Source of the DNA: Arthrobacter sp. B2a2-09 | GTDB taxonomy: Bacteria; Actinomycetota; Actinomycetes; Actinomycetales; Micrococcaceae | NCBI RefSeq assembly: GCF_027587375.1 | Contig: NZ_JAMXIC010000009.1 | Location: 1 to 64,000 of the forward strand | Direction: 5' to 3' | Length of the DNA stretch: 64,000 nt | Part shown: one piece after another, positions 42,157 to 51,997 of the stretch | Layout: each line of letters opens with the position of its first letter | How positions within the stretch are numbered: the first letter of the stretch is position 1 | Notes under the pieces: generated by a model | What the model saw: only the letters and a program-made list of their open reading frames with translations | What the model was told of the DNA's origin: nothing | Database searches by the model: none | Program-made: the position numbers and the translations under genes

Positions 42157-43166
42157 TGAGCAAGCTGACCTTCGCCCGCGCCATCAACGCCGGCCTGCGC
42201 AAGTCCCTCGAAAACGATCCCAAAGTTGTCCTCATGGGTGAGGACATCGGGGCGCTCGGTGGCGTTTTCCGGGTCACCGATGGCCTCCAGAAAGACTTCG
42301 GCAAACACCGGGTGGTTGACACTCCGTTGGCCGAATCCGCGATTATCGGCACCGCCGTCGGCCTGGCCTACCGCGGCTACCGTCCGGTCTGCGAAATCCA
42401 ATTCGATGGCTTCATTTACCCGGCATTCGACCAGATCGTCAGCCAGGTAGCCAAGATGCACTACCGGACACAGGGCCGGGTCAAGATGCCCATCACCATC
42501 CGCGTTCCTTTCGGCGGCGGAATCGGTTCACCAGAGCATCACTCCGAATCCCCGGAAGCCTACTTCACCCACACCTCGGGCCTCCGTGTCATCAGCGTCT
42601 CCAACCCGCAGGATGCCTACACCATGATCCAGCAGGCCATCGCCTCGGACGATCCGGTGCTGTACTTCGAGCCCAAGCGCCGCTACCACGACAAGGGCGA
42701 AGTGGATGAGACCGCAGATCTTTCCACCGCGCTGTCCATGGAGAAGGCCAGGGTGGTCACCCCAGGCAGCGACGTCACCTTGGTGACGTACGGCCCGCTC
42801 GTGAAAACCGCGAATGACGCCGCAATGGCAGCCGCAGACGAAGGAGTCTCCGTAGAGGTTATCGACCTGCGCTCGCTGGCTCCGATCGACTTCCCTCTAG
42901 TTGAGGCGTCCGTCCGCAAGACCGGCAGGCTTGTCATCACCCATGAGGCTGCGCAATCCGGCGGGCTCGGCGCCGAAATCGCCGCCAGCATCACGGAGCG
43001 CTGCTTCAACTACCTTGAATCGGCGCCGGTCCGGATCACGGGATTCGACATCCCATACCCGTACTCAAAGCTCGAGATGCACCACCTGCCGGATCTGGAC
43101 AGGATTCTTGACGGTGTGGACCGCGCACTTGGCCGCGGCAACTCCCTGAGCGGGCTGGAAGGATGA
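42156..43166 (+). CDS. bkdB: Branched-chain 2-oxoacid dehydrogenase E1 beta subunit
   Basis: 336 residues, the usual size. Contains GEDIGALGGVFRVTDGL, PLAESAIIGTAVGLAYRGYRPVCEIQF, and the C-terminal transketolase domain with THEAAQSGGLGAEIA. Pairs with bkdA as an alpha2-beta2 E1. Its ATG shares a base with the bkdA stop, and its stop overlaps the E2 start by 4 bp. Confidence 0.93.
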   Translation: MSKLTFARAINAGLRKSLENDPKVVLMGEDIGALGGVFRVTDGLQKDFGKHRVVDTPLAESAIIGTAVGLAYRGYRPVCEIQFDGFIYPAFDQIVSQVAKMHYRTQGRVKMPITIRVPFGGGIGSPEHHSESPEAYFTHTSGLRVISVSNPQDAYTMIQQAIASDDPVLYFEPKRRYHDKGEVDETADLSTALSMEKARVVTPGSDVTLVTYGPLVKTANDAAMAAADEGVSVEVIDLRSLAPIDFPLVEASVRKTGRLVITHEAAQSGGLGAEIAASITERCFNYLESAPVRITGFDIPYPYSKLEMHHLPDLDRILDGVDRALGRGNSLSGLEG

Positions 43167-44614
43167 GCGCCACCATGATTAAGGAATTCAGGCTGCCTGA
43201 CCTGGGCGAGGGACTCACTGAGTCGGAAATTCTTAGCTGGAAGGTTGCGGTGGGAGACACCGTGACCTTGAACCAGGTCATCGCCGAGGTGGAGACGGCC
43301 AAAGCCGTGGTTGAGTTGCCTTCGCCCTTCGCCGGAACCGTCGCCGCCTTGCACGAACAGGCCGGTTCGGTTGTGGAGGTCGGCAAGCCGATCGTTTCTT
43401 TTGAAGTCGACGACGCCGGGGCCTCACCTTCCGGTGTTGCAGGTTCCGATGCGGGCATTTCCGGCGAGGCGGCCTCCACGGGGAGCCAGGCGGAGGTGGC
43501 GGGAAAACGCGAGCCGAACCTCGTAGGCTATGGCGCCGTCGTCGAAAAATCCGGCCGCCCGGCCCGCCGCCAGCGAGCCTTTGACGGGGGCGCCGCTGAG
43601 CGCGAGCCCGTCCGGGAACCGGTTCCCGGCGTCGAACCCGTTTCCGCCGTTGGACAGCCGGCACCGCTCGCGGTTCCAAGCGAGACGACGGCGGAACGCG
43701 AGCCGACGGCGGAGCAAGAGCGTCCGCGGTCCACCCCTCCGGTCCGCAAGTTCGCGAGGGATCTTGGAATTGACCTTGAGCTGGTCAAGGGAACCGGGCC
43801 GGCAGGCCTGATCACCCGTTCGGACGTCCAGAACTTCGCGGCCGGGCCGCAGGTTCAGATTTTGGGCCGCGTCGGCGCTCCGGCCGCCGCGCCCGCCGTC
43901 GGGATCTCCGCTGAACGCGAGACACGCACCCCTATTAAGGGAGTCCGGAAGTTCACGGCCGCTGCAATGGTGCAAAGCGCGTTCACGGCGCCGCATGTCA
44001 CGGAGTTCCTGACCGTTGACGTCACGCCCACCATGGAACTGCTGACGCGGCTCAAGGCCAGTCGCGAATTTGCCGGGTACAAGCTCACACCCTTGACCAT
44101 CGCGGCCAAGGCAGTGCTGATTGCCCTGCGCAGGAACCCGAGCCTGAACTCCCGCTGGGACGAAGGCGCACAGGAGATCGTGCAGTTCAATTACGTGAAC
44201 CTGGGCATCGCAGCAGCCACGCCGCGGGGACTGACTGTTCCCAACATCAAAGACGCGGACAAGATGACGCTGCTGGAACTGTCCACGGCTTTGTCCGAAC
44301 TCACGGACACGGCACGTTCAGGCAAGACCTCCCCGGCGGATCTGACGGGCGGGACCATCTCGATCACGAACATCGGCGTCTTCGGGATCGACGCTGGGAC
44401 CCCCATCTTGAACCCGGGGGAGGCCGCAATAGTCGCGCTGGGATCGGTGCGCAAAGCTCCGTGGGTGCACAACGACGAACTCGCGGTGCGCCAGGTGATG
44501 TCATTGAGCCTGTCCTTCGACCATCGGCTGGTGGACGGCGAACAGGGCTCGAAATTCCTGGCCGACCTGGGCGCGATCCTGTCCGATCCTGCAACAGTCA
44601 TGACCATGATCTAG
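43163..44614 (+). CDS. bkdC: Branched-chain 2-oxoacid dehydrogenase E2 (dihydrolipoamide acyltransferase)
   Basis: 483 residues. The single N-terminal lipoyl domain carries the lipoyl-Lys K47 in VETAKAVVEL. A Pro/Glu/Arg-rich hinge (about 90-190) follows, then a peripheral-subunit-binding domain (PPVRKFARDLGIDLELVKGTGP), a second linker, and the catalytic domain with DHRLVDG active-site His. E3 (lipoamide dehydrogenase) is not in this window and must be supplied from elsewhere. Last gene of the bkd operon; the 66-bp palindromic element lies 13 bp after its stop. Confidence 0.95.
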   Translation: MSATMIKEFRLPDLGEGLTESEILSWKVAVGDTVTLNQVIAEVETAKAVVELPSPFAGTVAALHEQAGSVVEVGKPIVSFEVDDAGASPSGVAGSDAGISGEAASTGSQAEVAGKREPNLVGYGAVVEKSGRPARRQRAFDGGAAEREPVREPVPGVEPVSAVGQPAPLAVPSETTAEREPTAEQERPRSTPPVRKFARDLGIDLELVKGTGPAGLITRSDVQNFAAGPQVQILGRVGAPAAAPAVGISAERETRTPIKGVRKFTAAAMVQSAFTAPHVTEFLTVDVTPTMELLTRLKASREFAGYKLTPLTIAAKAVLIALRRNPSLNSRWDEGAQEIVQFNYVNLGIAAATPRGLTVPNIKDADKMTLLELSTALSELTDTARSGKTSPADLTGGTISITNIGVFGIDAGTPILNPGEAAIVALGSVRKAPWVHNDELAVRQVMSLSLSFDHRLVDGEQGSKFLADLGAILSDPATVMTMI

Positions 44615-44627
44615 CAGCGCGTTCCGG

Positions 44628-44693
44628 CCCAACTAACTCGCAGTTGTTGTCGTTTTGAGGGCTCATAACGACAACAACTGCGAGTCAGTTGGG
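44628..44693. repeat. 66-bp palindromic element, copy A
   Basis: Two 27-nt arms beginning CCCAACTAACTCGCAG and ending CTGCGAGTCAGTTGGG pair with a single G-T mismatch; the loop GAGGGCTC is itself nearly palindromic. It lies between convergent genes (bkdC + and tetR -). A diverged second copy occurs at 59905-59970. Probably a dispersed REP-like element that also works as a bidirectional terminator. Confidence 0.85.
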
Positions 44694-44709
44694 GTGCCGG
44701 GGCGGGAAG

Positions 44710-45363
44710 TTAGCGCACCGTCAGAGCGGCCAGGGCCATGCGCTCGAGGATGGGCCGGGCGCTTTTGACCGCCATGCGTCGTCCGTGGTGCCGGACCGAA
44801 TGGGGAGTCGAGTTGATAAGGCCGAAGGCTGCGTGGGCGCGGACTCGCAGCTCGGCAGGATCCGTGTCGGGATGCAGTTCGCCGAGCACCCCCACCCACA
44901 GCTCCACGTAGCTGCGCTGCAGGGTCCGGACTTCGGCTTGGTCGGAGTCGCTGAGGTTGCTGAAGTCGCGGTCCTGGACCCGGATGACATCGGGATTGCT
45001 GAGGGCGAAGTCCACATGGAACTCCACCAGTCCGCGCAGTGCAGCTTCGGCGTCGGAGGCTTCGGACGCCACGGTTCGGCCGCCGTCGAGCAGATTCCGG
45101 CTCACGCTCAACAGCAGCTCGGCCAGCACGGCCTGTTTTCCTGGGAAATGCCGGTACACCGCCGGGCCGCTGACTCCTGCCGCGGCCCCCAGGTCCTCAA
45201 GCGACACGCGGTTGAAACCATTCGCGGCGAACAATCCGGCTGCGGCGGTGAGGAGGGCCTTGCGCCGTGTTTCTTTGGCTTGGCTTCTCTGGGTCGGGCT
45301 TTCTTGCCTGGGGCTCCGCTGGGTTGGGCCGTCCTGTTGGGAGCTCCGCTGGAAGGTGACCAC
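44710..45363 (-). CDS. TetR-family repressor of the leucine/acyl-CoA operon
   Basis: 217 residues. A disordered N-terminus with repeated QRS/PTQRS segments (1-30) precedes the helix-turn-helix (FAANGFNRVSLEDLGAAAGVSGPAVYRHFPGKQAVLAELL). The C-terminal helical ligand domain is of the kind that binds acyl-CoA. AGGAGGAATT precedes the GTG. It is divergent from the carboxylase operon across two operator-like sites, so it probably represses it, with an acyl-CoA intermediate as inducer. Confidence 0.9.
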   Translation of the reverse strand: MVTFQRSSQQDGPTQRSPRQESPTQRSQAKETRRKALLTAAAGLFAANGFNRVSLEDLGAAAGVSGPAVYRHFPGKQAVLAELLLSVSRNLLDGGRTVASEASDAEAALRGLVEFHVDFALSNPDVIRVQDRDFSNLSDSDQAEVRTLQRSYVELWVGVLGELHPDTDPAELRVRAHAAFGLINSTPHSVRHHGRRMAVKSARPILERMALAALTVR

Positions 45364-45437
45364 AATTCCTCCTTTTGCACGCGTCCAATTCAGCGCCGAT
45401 ACCAGGGCTGGCCCAGTGCGGAGGTGATGGACAACAC

Positions 45438-45481
45438 AGTTAATAGAGACTAACCTAAATTCCAGTTATGCGGTACTAACT
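45438..45481. promoter_or_regulatory. Two tandem GTTA-N8-TAAC operators
   Basis: Site 1 has GTTA at 45439-45442 and TAAC at 45451-45454. Site 2 has AGTTA at 45464-45468 and TAACT at 45477-45481. Both share an 8-bp spacer and their centres are 26 bp apart. They lie between divergent tetR and carboxylase genes, the second ending 3 bp before the ATG at 45485. Confidence 0.55.
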
Positions 45482-45484
45482 GAG

Positions 45485-47122
45485 ATGGCCATTGGCCGGG
45501 ATGGGACGCAGTCGATGGAGACACTCGCCAGTCAGCTGGATACCAGCAGCGATCAGTTCGCGGCCAACGCGGAAGCGCAGCTCTCCCTGGTGCACGAGCT
45601 GAAGAAACGCCTTGCCGTGGCCGCCCTCGGTGGCCCGGAGAAATCGCGCGAGCGGCATATCTCCCGGGGGAAGCTGTTGCCGCGCGAGCGAATCAATTAC
45701 TTGCTGGACGAGGGAAGCCCGTTCCTGGAGATCGCCCCGTTGGCGGCCAACGGGATGTACAACGATGATTCGCCGGGCGCCGGCGTGATTGCGGGGATCG
45801 GCTTGGTCCATGGCCGCCAGGTGATGGTGGTTTCCAACGACGCCACGGTCAAGGGCGGTACCTATTACCCGATGACCGTGAAGAAGCACCTCCGGGCCCA
45901 GGAAATCGCCTTGGAGAACAAGCTGCCTTGCGTCTACTTGGTGGATTCCGGGGGAGCGTTCCTGCCCAAGCAGGACGAAGTGTTCCCGGACAAGGAACAC
46001 TTCGGCCGGATCTTCTTCAACCAGGCGAAGATGTCCGCGGCGAAGATCCCGCAGATTGCCTCGGTCATGGGGTCCTGCACGGCCGGCGGCGCTTACGTCC
46101 CCGCCATGAGCGACGAAACCGTCATCGTGCGCAACCAAGGCACCATCTTCCTGGGCGGCCCGCCCCTCGTGAAGGCCGCCATCGGTGAGATTGTCACGGC
46201 CGAGGAACTCGGTGGCGGCGACGTCCACTCGCGGATCTCCGGTGTGACGGACCATCTGGCTGAGAACGATGAGCATGCCCTGCAGATCGTCCGCGATATC
46301 GTCGCAACCCTGCCCGGGCCCGCAGCCCCGGCGTGGGACGTGGACGCCGTCGTCGAGCCCGTGGTGGATCAGGGCGGGATCTATGGTGCCGTTCCCACGG
46401 ACGTCAATGCGCAATACGACGTCCGCGAAGTCATCGCCCGTCTGGTGGATGGCTCGAGGTTCCATGAGTTCAAGAAGAATTACGGCTCCACCCTGGTGAC
46501 GGGTTTCGCGAAGCTGCATGGCCACCCTGTGGGCATCGTGGCGAACAACGGGGTGCTGTTCAGCGAGTCTGCGCTCAAGGGCGCGCACTTCATCGAACTG
46601 TGCGACCAGCGCGGCATCCCCTTGGTCTTCCTGCAGAACCTCTCCGGCTTCATGGTGGGCAAGGACTACGAACACGGCGGCATCGCCAAGAACGGCGCGA
46701 AGATGGTCACCGCCGTGGCCACTGCCCGCGTGCCGAAGCTGACCGTGGTAATCGGCGGGTCCTTCGGTGCCGGGAACTACTCGATGTGCGGCCGGGCCTA
46801 CTCGCCGCGCTTCCTGTGGATGTGGCCGGCAAGCAGGATTTCGGTGATGGGCGGCAACCAGGCCTCCAGCGTGCTGGCCACCGTCAAACGGGACCAATAC
46901 GAGGCCCGCGGCGAGGAATGGTCCGCCGAGGACGAGGAAGCATTCAAGGCCCCCATCAAGCAGCAATACGAGGACCAAGGCAGCCCCTACTACTCCACCG
47001 CCCGGCTCTGGGACGACGGCATCATCGACCCCGCCGACACCCGGCGCGTCCTGGGCATGGCCCTCGATACCGTGTCCCGCCAACCCCTGCCGGAAACCTC
47101 CTTCGGCCTCTTCCGGATGTGA
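45485..47122 (+). CDS. accD1: Methylcrotonyl-CoA (acyl-CoA) carboxylase beta subunit
   Basis: 545 residues from ATG 45485, which lies 7 nt after GGTACT and would be leaderless. ATG 45515 ([10 protein letters not shown]) matches the usual family start and is an equally plausible alternative. Carboxyltransferase fold with [19 protein letters not shown], a glycine-rich carboxybiotin site ([30 protein letters not shown]) and the acyl-CoA pocket [20 protein letters not shown]. Transfers CO2 from carboxybiotin to 3-methylcrotonyl-CoA in leucine breakdown, the specificity being inferred from its operon. Followed after 4 bp by the alpha subunit. Confidence 0.92.
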   Translation: MAIGRDGTQSMETLASQLDTSSDQFAANAEAQLSLVHELKKRLAVAALGGPEKSRERHISRGKLLPRERINYLLDEGSPFLEIAPLAANGMYNDDSPGAGVIAGIGLVHGRQVMVVSNDATVKGGTYYPMTVKKHLRAQEIALENKLPCVYLVDSGGAFLPKQDEVFPDKEHFGRIFFNQAKMSAAKIPQIASVMGSCTAGGAYVPAMSDETVIVRNQGTIFLGGPPLVKAAIGEIVTAEELGGGDVHSRISGVTDHLAENDEHALQIVRDIVATLPGPAAPAWDVDAVVEPVVDQGGIYGAVPTDVNAQYDVREVIARLVDGSRFHEFKKNYGSTLVTGFAKLHGHPVGIVANNGVLFSESALKGAHFIELCDQRGIPLVFLQNLSGFMVGKDYEHGGIAKNGAKMVTAVATARVPKLTVVIGGSFGAGNYSMCGRAYSPRFLWMWPASRISVMGGNQASSVLATVKRDQYEARGEEWSAEDEEAFKAPIKQQYEDQGSPYYSTARLWDDGIIDPADTRRVLGMALDTVSRQPLPETSFGLFRM

Positions 47123-47126
47123 CCCC

Positions 47127-49265
47127 ATGACAATCAACTCCCTAGACACCGTCCTTGTCGCCAACCGCGGCGAGATCGCCTGCCGCGTCATCCGCACCCT
47201 CAAAGCCATGGGCATCCGCTCGGTGGCGGTCTACTCAGACGCCGACGCCGGCGCGCGCCACGTGCTCGAAGCAGACACAGCCGTCCGGATCGGCACAGCC
47301 GCGGCAGCGGACAGCTACCTGCGGATCGACGCCATCATCGAGGCTTGCCTGCAAAGCGGCGCCCAAGCCGTCCACCCGGGCTACGGGTTCCTGGCCGAAA
47401 ACGTGGAATTCGCCAAGGCCCTGGACGCGGCAGGCATCGCGTTCATCGGCCCCGGCATTGACGCCATCGAAATCATGGGCGACAAGATCCGCTCCAAGAA
47501 CCACGTCATGTCCTACGGAGTCCCGTGCGTTCCGGGGATCGCCGAACCAGGCTTGAGCGACGAGGCGCTGATCGAGGCGGCGCCCGGCGTCGGCTTCCCT
47601 TTGCTGATCAAACCGTCGGCCGGCGGTGGCGGCAAAGGCATGCACATTGTGGAGCGGCTGGAGGATATGGCGGCCACGCTGCTGACTGCCCGCCGCGTGG
47701 CCGCGAGCGCCTTCGGTGACGACACCCTGTTCTTGGAGCGGCTCATCCAGTCGCCCCGGCACATCGAAGTCCAGGTCCTCGCGGACAACCACGGCAACGT
47801 GATTCATCTCGGCGAGCGCGAATGTTCGCTCCAGCGCCGCCACCAGAAAGTCATCGAGGAAGCACCGTCCCCCTTGCTGGAGTCCCTGGCGAATGGTGCC
47901 GAGGTCCGGGCGCGGATCGGTGAGGCCGCCTGCCAGGCTGCCCGAAGCGTCAGGTACAGCGGTGCGGGCACGGTCGAGTTCCTCGTCTCCGATCAGGATC
48001 CGGAGCACTTCTTCTTCATGGAGATGAACACCCGCCTCCAGGTGGAGCACCCCGTCACGGAAATGGTGACGGGCGTCGACCTCGTCGAATGGCAAGTGCG
48101 CATCGCCGCCGGTGAGGTCCTCACGGTGGCGCAGTCCGACGTCGTGCTTAACGGCCACGCGGTAGAGGCGCGCGTCTACGCGGAGGTGCCTGAACGCGGC
48201 TTCATGCCATCCATCGGCGAGATCGTGACGCTCCGGGAACGGGCAAGCAACGATCCGCACATCCGCGTCGACTCCGCCATGCTCCCGGGACTGTCCGTCA
48301 CCGGCGACTACGATCCCATGCTCGCAAAGGTCATAGCTTGGGGTCCGGACCGCAAAGCGGCGTTGGACGCCCTTGACCACGCACTGGGGGACTACACGCT
48401 GCTGGGTGTCCACACGAACGTTGAGTACCTGCGGCTCCTGATCAACGACGACGACGTCCGCGCCGGCCGCCTCGACACCGGCTTGATCGGGCGCAAGCTG
48501 GAGGGGATGGAATTCCGCCAGGTGACCGACGTCGAGTTGATCGCCGCAGCGGTTCTGAGCCGCTCGGAACTGCTGGGCCGCCAGGCCGCGGCTCCGATCG
48601 GGGCGGCAGCACCCTGGAACACCGCCGATGGCTGGCGCGTCGGCGCCCCTGCGCCGTGGAAGACCACCATTGGGCTTCCCGACGCCGGCCTGGCCACCGT
48701 GGGGCTGACGGTGAACGGGCCGGGCTTCACCGCGCGCGTGGACAACGGCGTCGAGTACTCTGCCGCAATACGGCCCGTTTCCGCGCGAGAAGGACATGCG
48801 GTGCTGGTGCTCGACGGCGCCGAGCACCATTTCGCGCACGGGTCACCATCTCCGGGGCGTGAGGCACGCGAATTGTGGCTGGGCAGCGACGGCTGGTCCT
48901 GCCGGCTGGAGATCCTGGACCGCGAGGCCCGGCTCCAACGCATCCTCGCGGGCATCCAGCGCGAAGAAGGCGCCGCGGATCCGGAAGTCCGGTCTCCCAT
49001 GCCGGGGACCGTCGTCTCGGTTTCGGTCCACAACGGCGATCATGTGGAAGCGGGCGACGTCCTCCTTGCCGTGGAGGCAATGAAGATGGAGCACCAATTG
49101 GTGGCCTCGGTGTCCGGCACCGTGCACCTCAGCAGCAAGACCGGGGACCTCGTCAAGGCTGACCAAGTCCTCGCCACCATCCACGTGGAAGCAGAACCCA
49201 CCCCCGAACCCACCCCTGAAGTCACAGCGGAACCGACAGAAAACCAGAAAGACGAGGAAGTCTAG
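47127..49265 (+). CDS. accA1: Methylcrotonyl-CoA (acyl-CoA) carboxylase alpha subunit (biotin carboxylase + BCCP)
   Basis: 712 residues. The biotin-carboxylase half (about 6-450) has VLVANRGEIACRVIRT, the ATP-grasp loop KPSAGGGGKGMH and FFMEMNTRLQVEHPVTE. A middle linker domain with repeated APW segments connects to the C-terminal biotinyl domain, with biotin attachment Lys near residue 653 in AVEAMKMEHQL. A Pro/Glu/Thr tail (PTPEPTPE) ends the protein. Forms the holoenzyme with the upstream beta subunit. Separated from the dehydrogenase gene by 2 bp. Confidence 0.95.
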   Translation: MTINSLDTVLVANRGEIACRVIRTLKAMGIRSVAVYSDADAGARHVLEADTAVRIGTAAAADSYLRIDAIIEACLQSGAQAVHPGYGFLAENVEFAKALDAAGIAFIGPGIDAIEIMGDKIRSKNHVMSYGVPCVPGIAEPGLSDEALIEAAPGVGFPLLIKPSAGGGGKGMHIVERLEDMAATLLTARRVAASAFGDDTLFLERLIQSPRHIEVQVLADNHGNVIHLGERECSLQRRHQKVIEEAPSPLLESLANGAEVRARIGEAACQAARSVRYSGAGTVEFLVSDQDPEHFFFMEMNTRLQVEHPVTEMVTGVDLVEWQVRIAAGEVLTVAQSDVVLNGHAVEARVYAEVPERGFMPSIGEIVTLRERASNDPHIRVDSAMLPGLSVTGDYDPMLAKVIAWGPDRKAALDALDHALGDYTLLGVHTNVEYLRLLINDDDVRAGRLDTGLIGRKLEGMEFRQVTDVELIAAAVLSRSELLGRQAAAPIGAAAPWNTADGWRVGAPAPWKTTIGLPDAGLATVGLTVNGPGFTARVDNGVEYSAAIRPVSAREGHAVLVLDGAEHHFAHGSPSPGREARELWLGSDGWSCRLEILDREARLQRILAGIQREEGAADPEVRSPMPGTVVSVSVHNGDHVEAGDVLLAVEAMKMEHQLVASVSGTVHLSSKTGDLVKADQVLATIHVEAEPTPEPTPEVTAEPTENQKDEEV

Positions 49266-49267
49266 CC

Positions 49268-50431
49268 ATGGCAAGTTTTGAACTCACCGAGGAATACCAG
49301 GACCTGAGCGACTCCGTCCGGGAATTCGCCGACGAGGTAGTGGCCCCGGTGTCCACCAAGCACGACGAGGAACACAGCTTCCCGTACGAGGTGGTCAAGC
49401 AGATGGGTGAGATGGGTCTTTTCGGCCTGCCTTTCCCTGAAGAATTCGGCGGCATGGGCGGAGACTACTTCGCGCTCGCCCTCGCGCTGGAACAGCTGGG
49501 CCGGGTGGACCAGTCCGTGGCCATCACCCTTGAGGCGGGCGTCTCCCTTGGCGCCATGCCGGTGTACCGCTTCGGCACCCAAGAGCAAAAGGAACACTGG
49601 CTGCCCCAGCTGACCTCGGCCGAAGCGCTCGCAGGCTTCGGGCTGACTGAGCCGGAAGCCGGTTCGGACGCCGGTGGCACCAAAACGAACGCACACCTCG
49701 AGGACGGCCGCTGGGTCATCAACGGCAACAAGGAGTTCATCACCAACTCCGGGACCGACATCACCCGGCTCGTCACCGTCACCGCCGTCACCGGGCAGCA
49801 CGAACGCAAGGACGGGAGCATCAAGAAGGAAATCTCCACCATCCTGGTTCCCACCGACACTCCCGGTTTCACAGCGGAAAAGGCCTACAACAAGGTGGGT
49901 TGGAACGCCTCCGACACCCACCCGCTGACACTGAACAACGTCCGGGTGCCCGAAGAGAACCTGCTCGGTGTGCGGGGACGGGGTTACGCCAACTTCCTGT
50001 CCATCCTCGACGAAGGCCGCATCGCCATCGCCGCGCTCGCCACCGGCGCGGCACAGGGCTGCGTTGACTTGTCCGTGAAATACGCCAAGGAACGCGTGGC
50101 CTTCGGGCAGAACATCGGCAAGTACCAGGCCATCCAGTTCAAGATCGCCCGCATGCAGGCACGGGCCCACACGGCACGCCTGGCCTACTACGATGCGGCC
50201 GCCAGGATGCTTGCCGGCAAGCCGTTCAAGACCGAAGCGGCCATCGCTAAGATGGTCGCAGGCGAGGCAGCCATGGACAACGCGCGGGACGCCACCCAGG
50301 TCTTCGGTGGCTATGGCTTCATCAACGAATTCACGGTGGCACGGCACTACCGCGACTCCAAGATCCTTGAAGTCGGGGAAGGCACCACCGAGGTCCAGTT
50401 GATGCTCATCGCCCGCGAGCTGGGCCTTTAA
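49268..50431 (+). CDS. fadE19: Acyl-CoA dehydrogenase, isovaleryl-CoA type by context
   Basis: 387 residues. FAD/substrate signatures AGFGLTEPEAGSDAGGT and RDATQVFGGYGFINEF, with a C-terminal GEGTTEVQLMLIAREL. Expected to convert isovaleryl-CoA to 3-methylcrotonyl-CoA, the substrate of the carboxylase encoded just upstream; a 2-methylbutyryl or isobutyryl preference cannot be excluded from sequence. It is 2 bp after the carboxylase alpha gene and 19 bp before scoA. Confidence 0.9.
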   Translation: MASFELTEEYQDLSDSVREFADEVVAPVSTKHDEEHSFPYEVVKQMGEMGLFGLPFPEEFGGMGGDYFALALALEQLGRVDQSVAITLEAGVSLGAMPVYRFGTQEQKEHWLPQLTSAEALAGFGLTEPEAGSDAGGTKTNAHLEDGRWVINGNKEFITNSGTDITRLVTVTAVTGQHERKDGSIKKEISTILVPTDTPGFTAEKAYNKVGWNASDTHPLTLNNVRVPEENLLGVRGRGYANFLSILDEGRIAIAALATGAAQGCVDLSVKYAKERVAFGQNIGKYQAIQFKIARMQARAHTARLAYYDAAARMLAGKPFKTEAAIAKMVAGEAAMDNARDATQVFGGYGFINEFTVARHYRDSKILEVGEGTTEVQLMLIARELGL

Positions 50432-50450
50432 CCGTCAGGGAAGGTAAACG

Positions 50451-51242
50451 ATGATTGACAAAGTTGTTGCCAGCGCCGCGGAAGCGGTGAAGGACATCCA
50501 CGACGGCGCCTCTCTCGCCGTCGGCGGGTTCGGCTTGTGCGGTATCCCGGTGGCGCTGATCGATGCGCTGCACGATCAAGGCACCAAGGACCTTGAAACA
50601 GTCAGCAACAACTGCGGCGTGGACGACTGGGGCCTGGGCATCCTGCTGAGGGACGGCCGTATCCGCCGGACCATTAGTTCCTATGTGGGTGAGAACAAGG
50701 AGTTCGCACGGCAGTACCTTGCCGGCGAGCTTGAGGTGGTTCTCACCCCGCAGGGCACCCTGGCCGAGAAACTGCGCGCCGGCGGCGCCGGCATCCCCGC
50801 GTTCTTCACGGCGGCCGGCGTCGGGACACAGGTCTCGGAAGGCGGGCTTCCGCAAAAGTACGACGCCGACGGCAATGTTGCGATCGCGTCCTCACCTAAG
50901 GAAGTGCGCACCTTCAACGGGGCGGACTATGTCCTGGAGGAATCCCTGACACCCGACTTCGGACTGGTCCACGCCTGGAAGGGCGACCGACACGGGAACC
51001 TCGTCTTCCATGCGACGGCCATGAACTTCAATCCGCTGTGTGCCATGGCGGCCCGGATCACCATTGCCGAGGTCGAGGAACTTGTGGAACCCGGCGAGCT
51101 CGATCCGCAGAACATCCACACGCCGGGCATCTTCGTCCAGCGGGTCGTGGTTGCACCGGACACGGAGAAGCGCATCGAAAAGCGGACCGTCGCGTTGACC
51201 CCGGCGACCACAGCAGGCACGACCCAGCAGGCAGGAGCGTAG
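50451..51242 (+). CDS. scoA: 3-oxoacid CoA-transferase subunit A
   Basis: 263 residues. Contains [20 protein letters not shown], the CoA-binding Gly-rich region, and [16 protein letters not shown]. Moves CoA between succinyl-CoA and acetoacetate, the end product of leucine breakdown, so it would activate acetoacetate for thiolysis. AGGGAAGG precedes the ATG. Two bp separate it from scoB. Confidence 0.93.
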   Translation: MIDKVVASAAEAVKDIHDGASLAVGGFGLCGIPVALIDALHDQGTKDLETVSNNCGVDDWGLGILLRDGRIRRTISSYVGENKEFARQYLAGELEVVLTPQGTLAEKLRAGGAGIPAFFTAAGVGTQVSEGGLPQKYDADGNVAIASSPKEVRTFNGADYVLEESLTPDFGLVHAWKGDRHGNLVFHATAMNFNPLCAMAARITIAEVEELVEPGELDPQNIHTPGIFVQRVVVAPDTEKRIEKRTVALTPATTAGTTQQAGA

Positions 51243-51244
51243 CC

Positions 51245-51997
51245 ATGGAATCGAACATCACCCAGGATGTGCCGCCGCGTCCCGAGACGGTCAGGCACGA
51301 GTACCGCCGCGCCAACATTGAGCACCACGAGGGCAAAGGCTGGACGCGGAACGAACTTGCCGCCCGCGTAGCCCGCGAACTCAGCAACGGGCAATACGTC
51401 AACCTCGGGATCGGCATGCCCACCCTGATTCCCAACTACATCCCTGACGGGGTCGAGGTGATCCTGCATTCCGAGAACGGGATCCTGGGCGTCGGCCCTT
51501 ACCCGGCCGAGGACGCTGTGGACCCCGATCTGATCAATGCCGGCAAGGAAACGGTCACCGTCAACGCGGGCGCCGCGTTCTTTGACTCGGCTACCTCGTT
51601 CGGCATGATCCGTGGCGGCCATGTGGATGTCGCAGTGCTGGGTGCCATGGAGGTCGCGGCCAATGGGGACCTGGCCAACTGGATGATTCCGGGCAAGATG
51701 GTCAAGGGAATGGGAGGCGCCATGGATCTGGTCTTCGGCGCCAAGCGGGTGATCGTGATGATGGAGCACGTGGACCGCAACGGCAAGCCCAAAATCGTCA
51801 AGGAATGCTCGTTGCCCGTCACGGGGAAAGGCTGCGTGGACCGGATCATCACCGACCTCGCCGTGATCGACGTCGTCTCCGAGGGCGGGGCATCGAGGCT
51901 CGTCCTGCGTGAGTTGGCACCGAACGTCTCCGCCGAGGACGTTGCGGCCGCGACCGGCGTCGAACTTTTCGAAGAAGACCAGGAGCTGACTGTATGA
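51245..51997 (+). CDS. scoB: 3-oxoacid CoA-transferase subunit B
   Basis: 250 residues from ATG 51245, with GGAGCG about 6 nt upstream; the open frame extends further upstream, but that part overlaps scoA in another frame. The catalytic Glu is in [27 protein letters not shown] and [18 protein letters not shown] are typical. Forms the heteromeric transferase with ScoA. Overlaps maoC by 4 bp. Confidence 0.94.
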   Translation: MESNITQDVPPRPETVRHEYRRANIEHHEGKGWTRNELAARVARELSNGQYVNLGIGMPTLIPNYIPDGVEVILHSENGILGVGPYPAEDAVDPDLINAGKETVTVNAGAAFFDSATSFGMIRGGHVDVAVLGAMEVAANGDLANWMIPGKMVKGMGGAMDLVFGAKRVIVMMEHVDRNGKPKIVKECSLPVTGKGCVDRIITDLAVIDVVSEGGASRLVLRELAPNVSAEDVAAATGVELFEEDQELTV

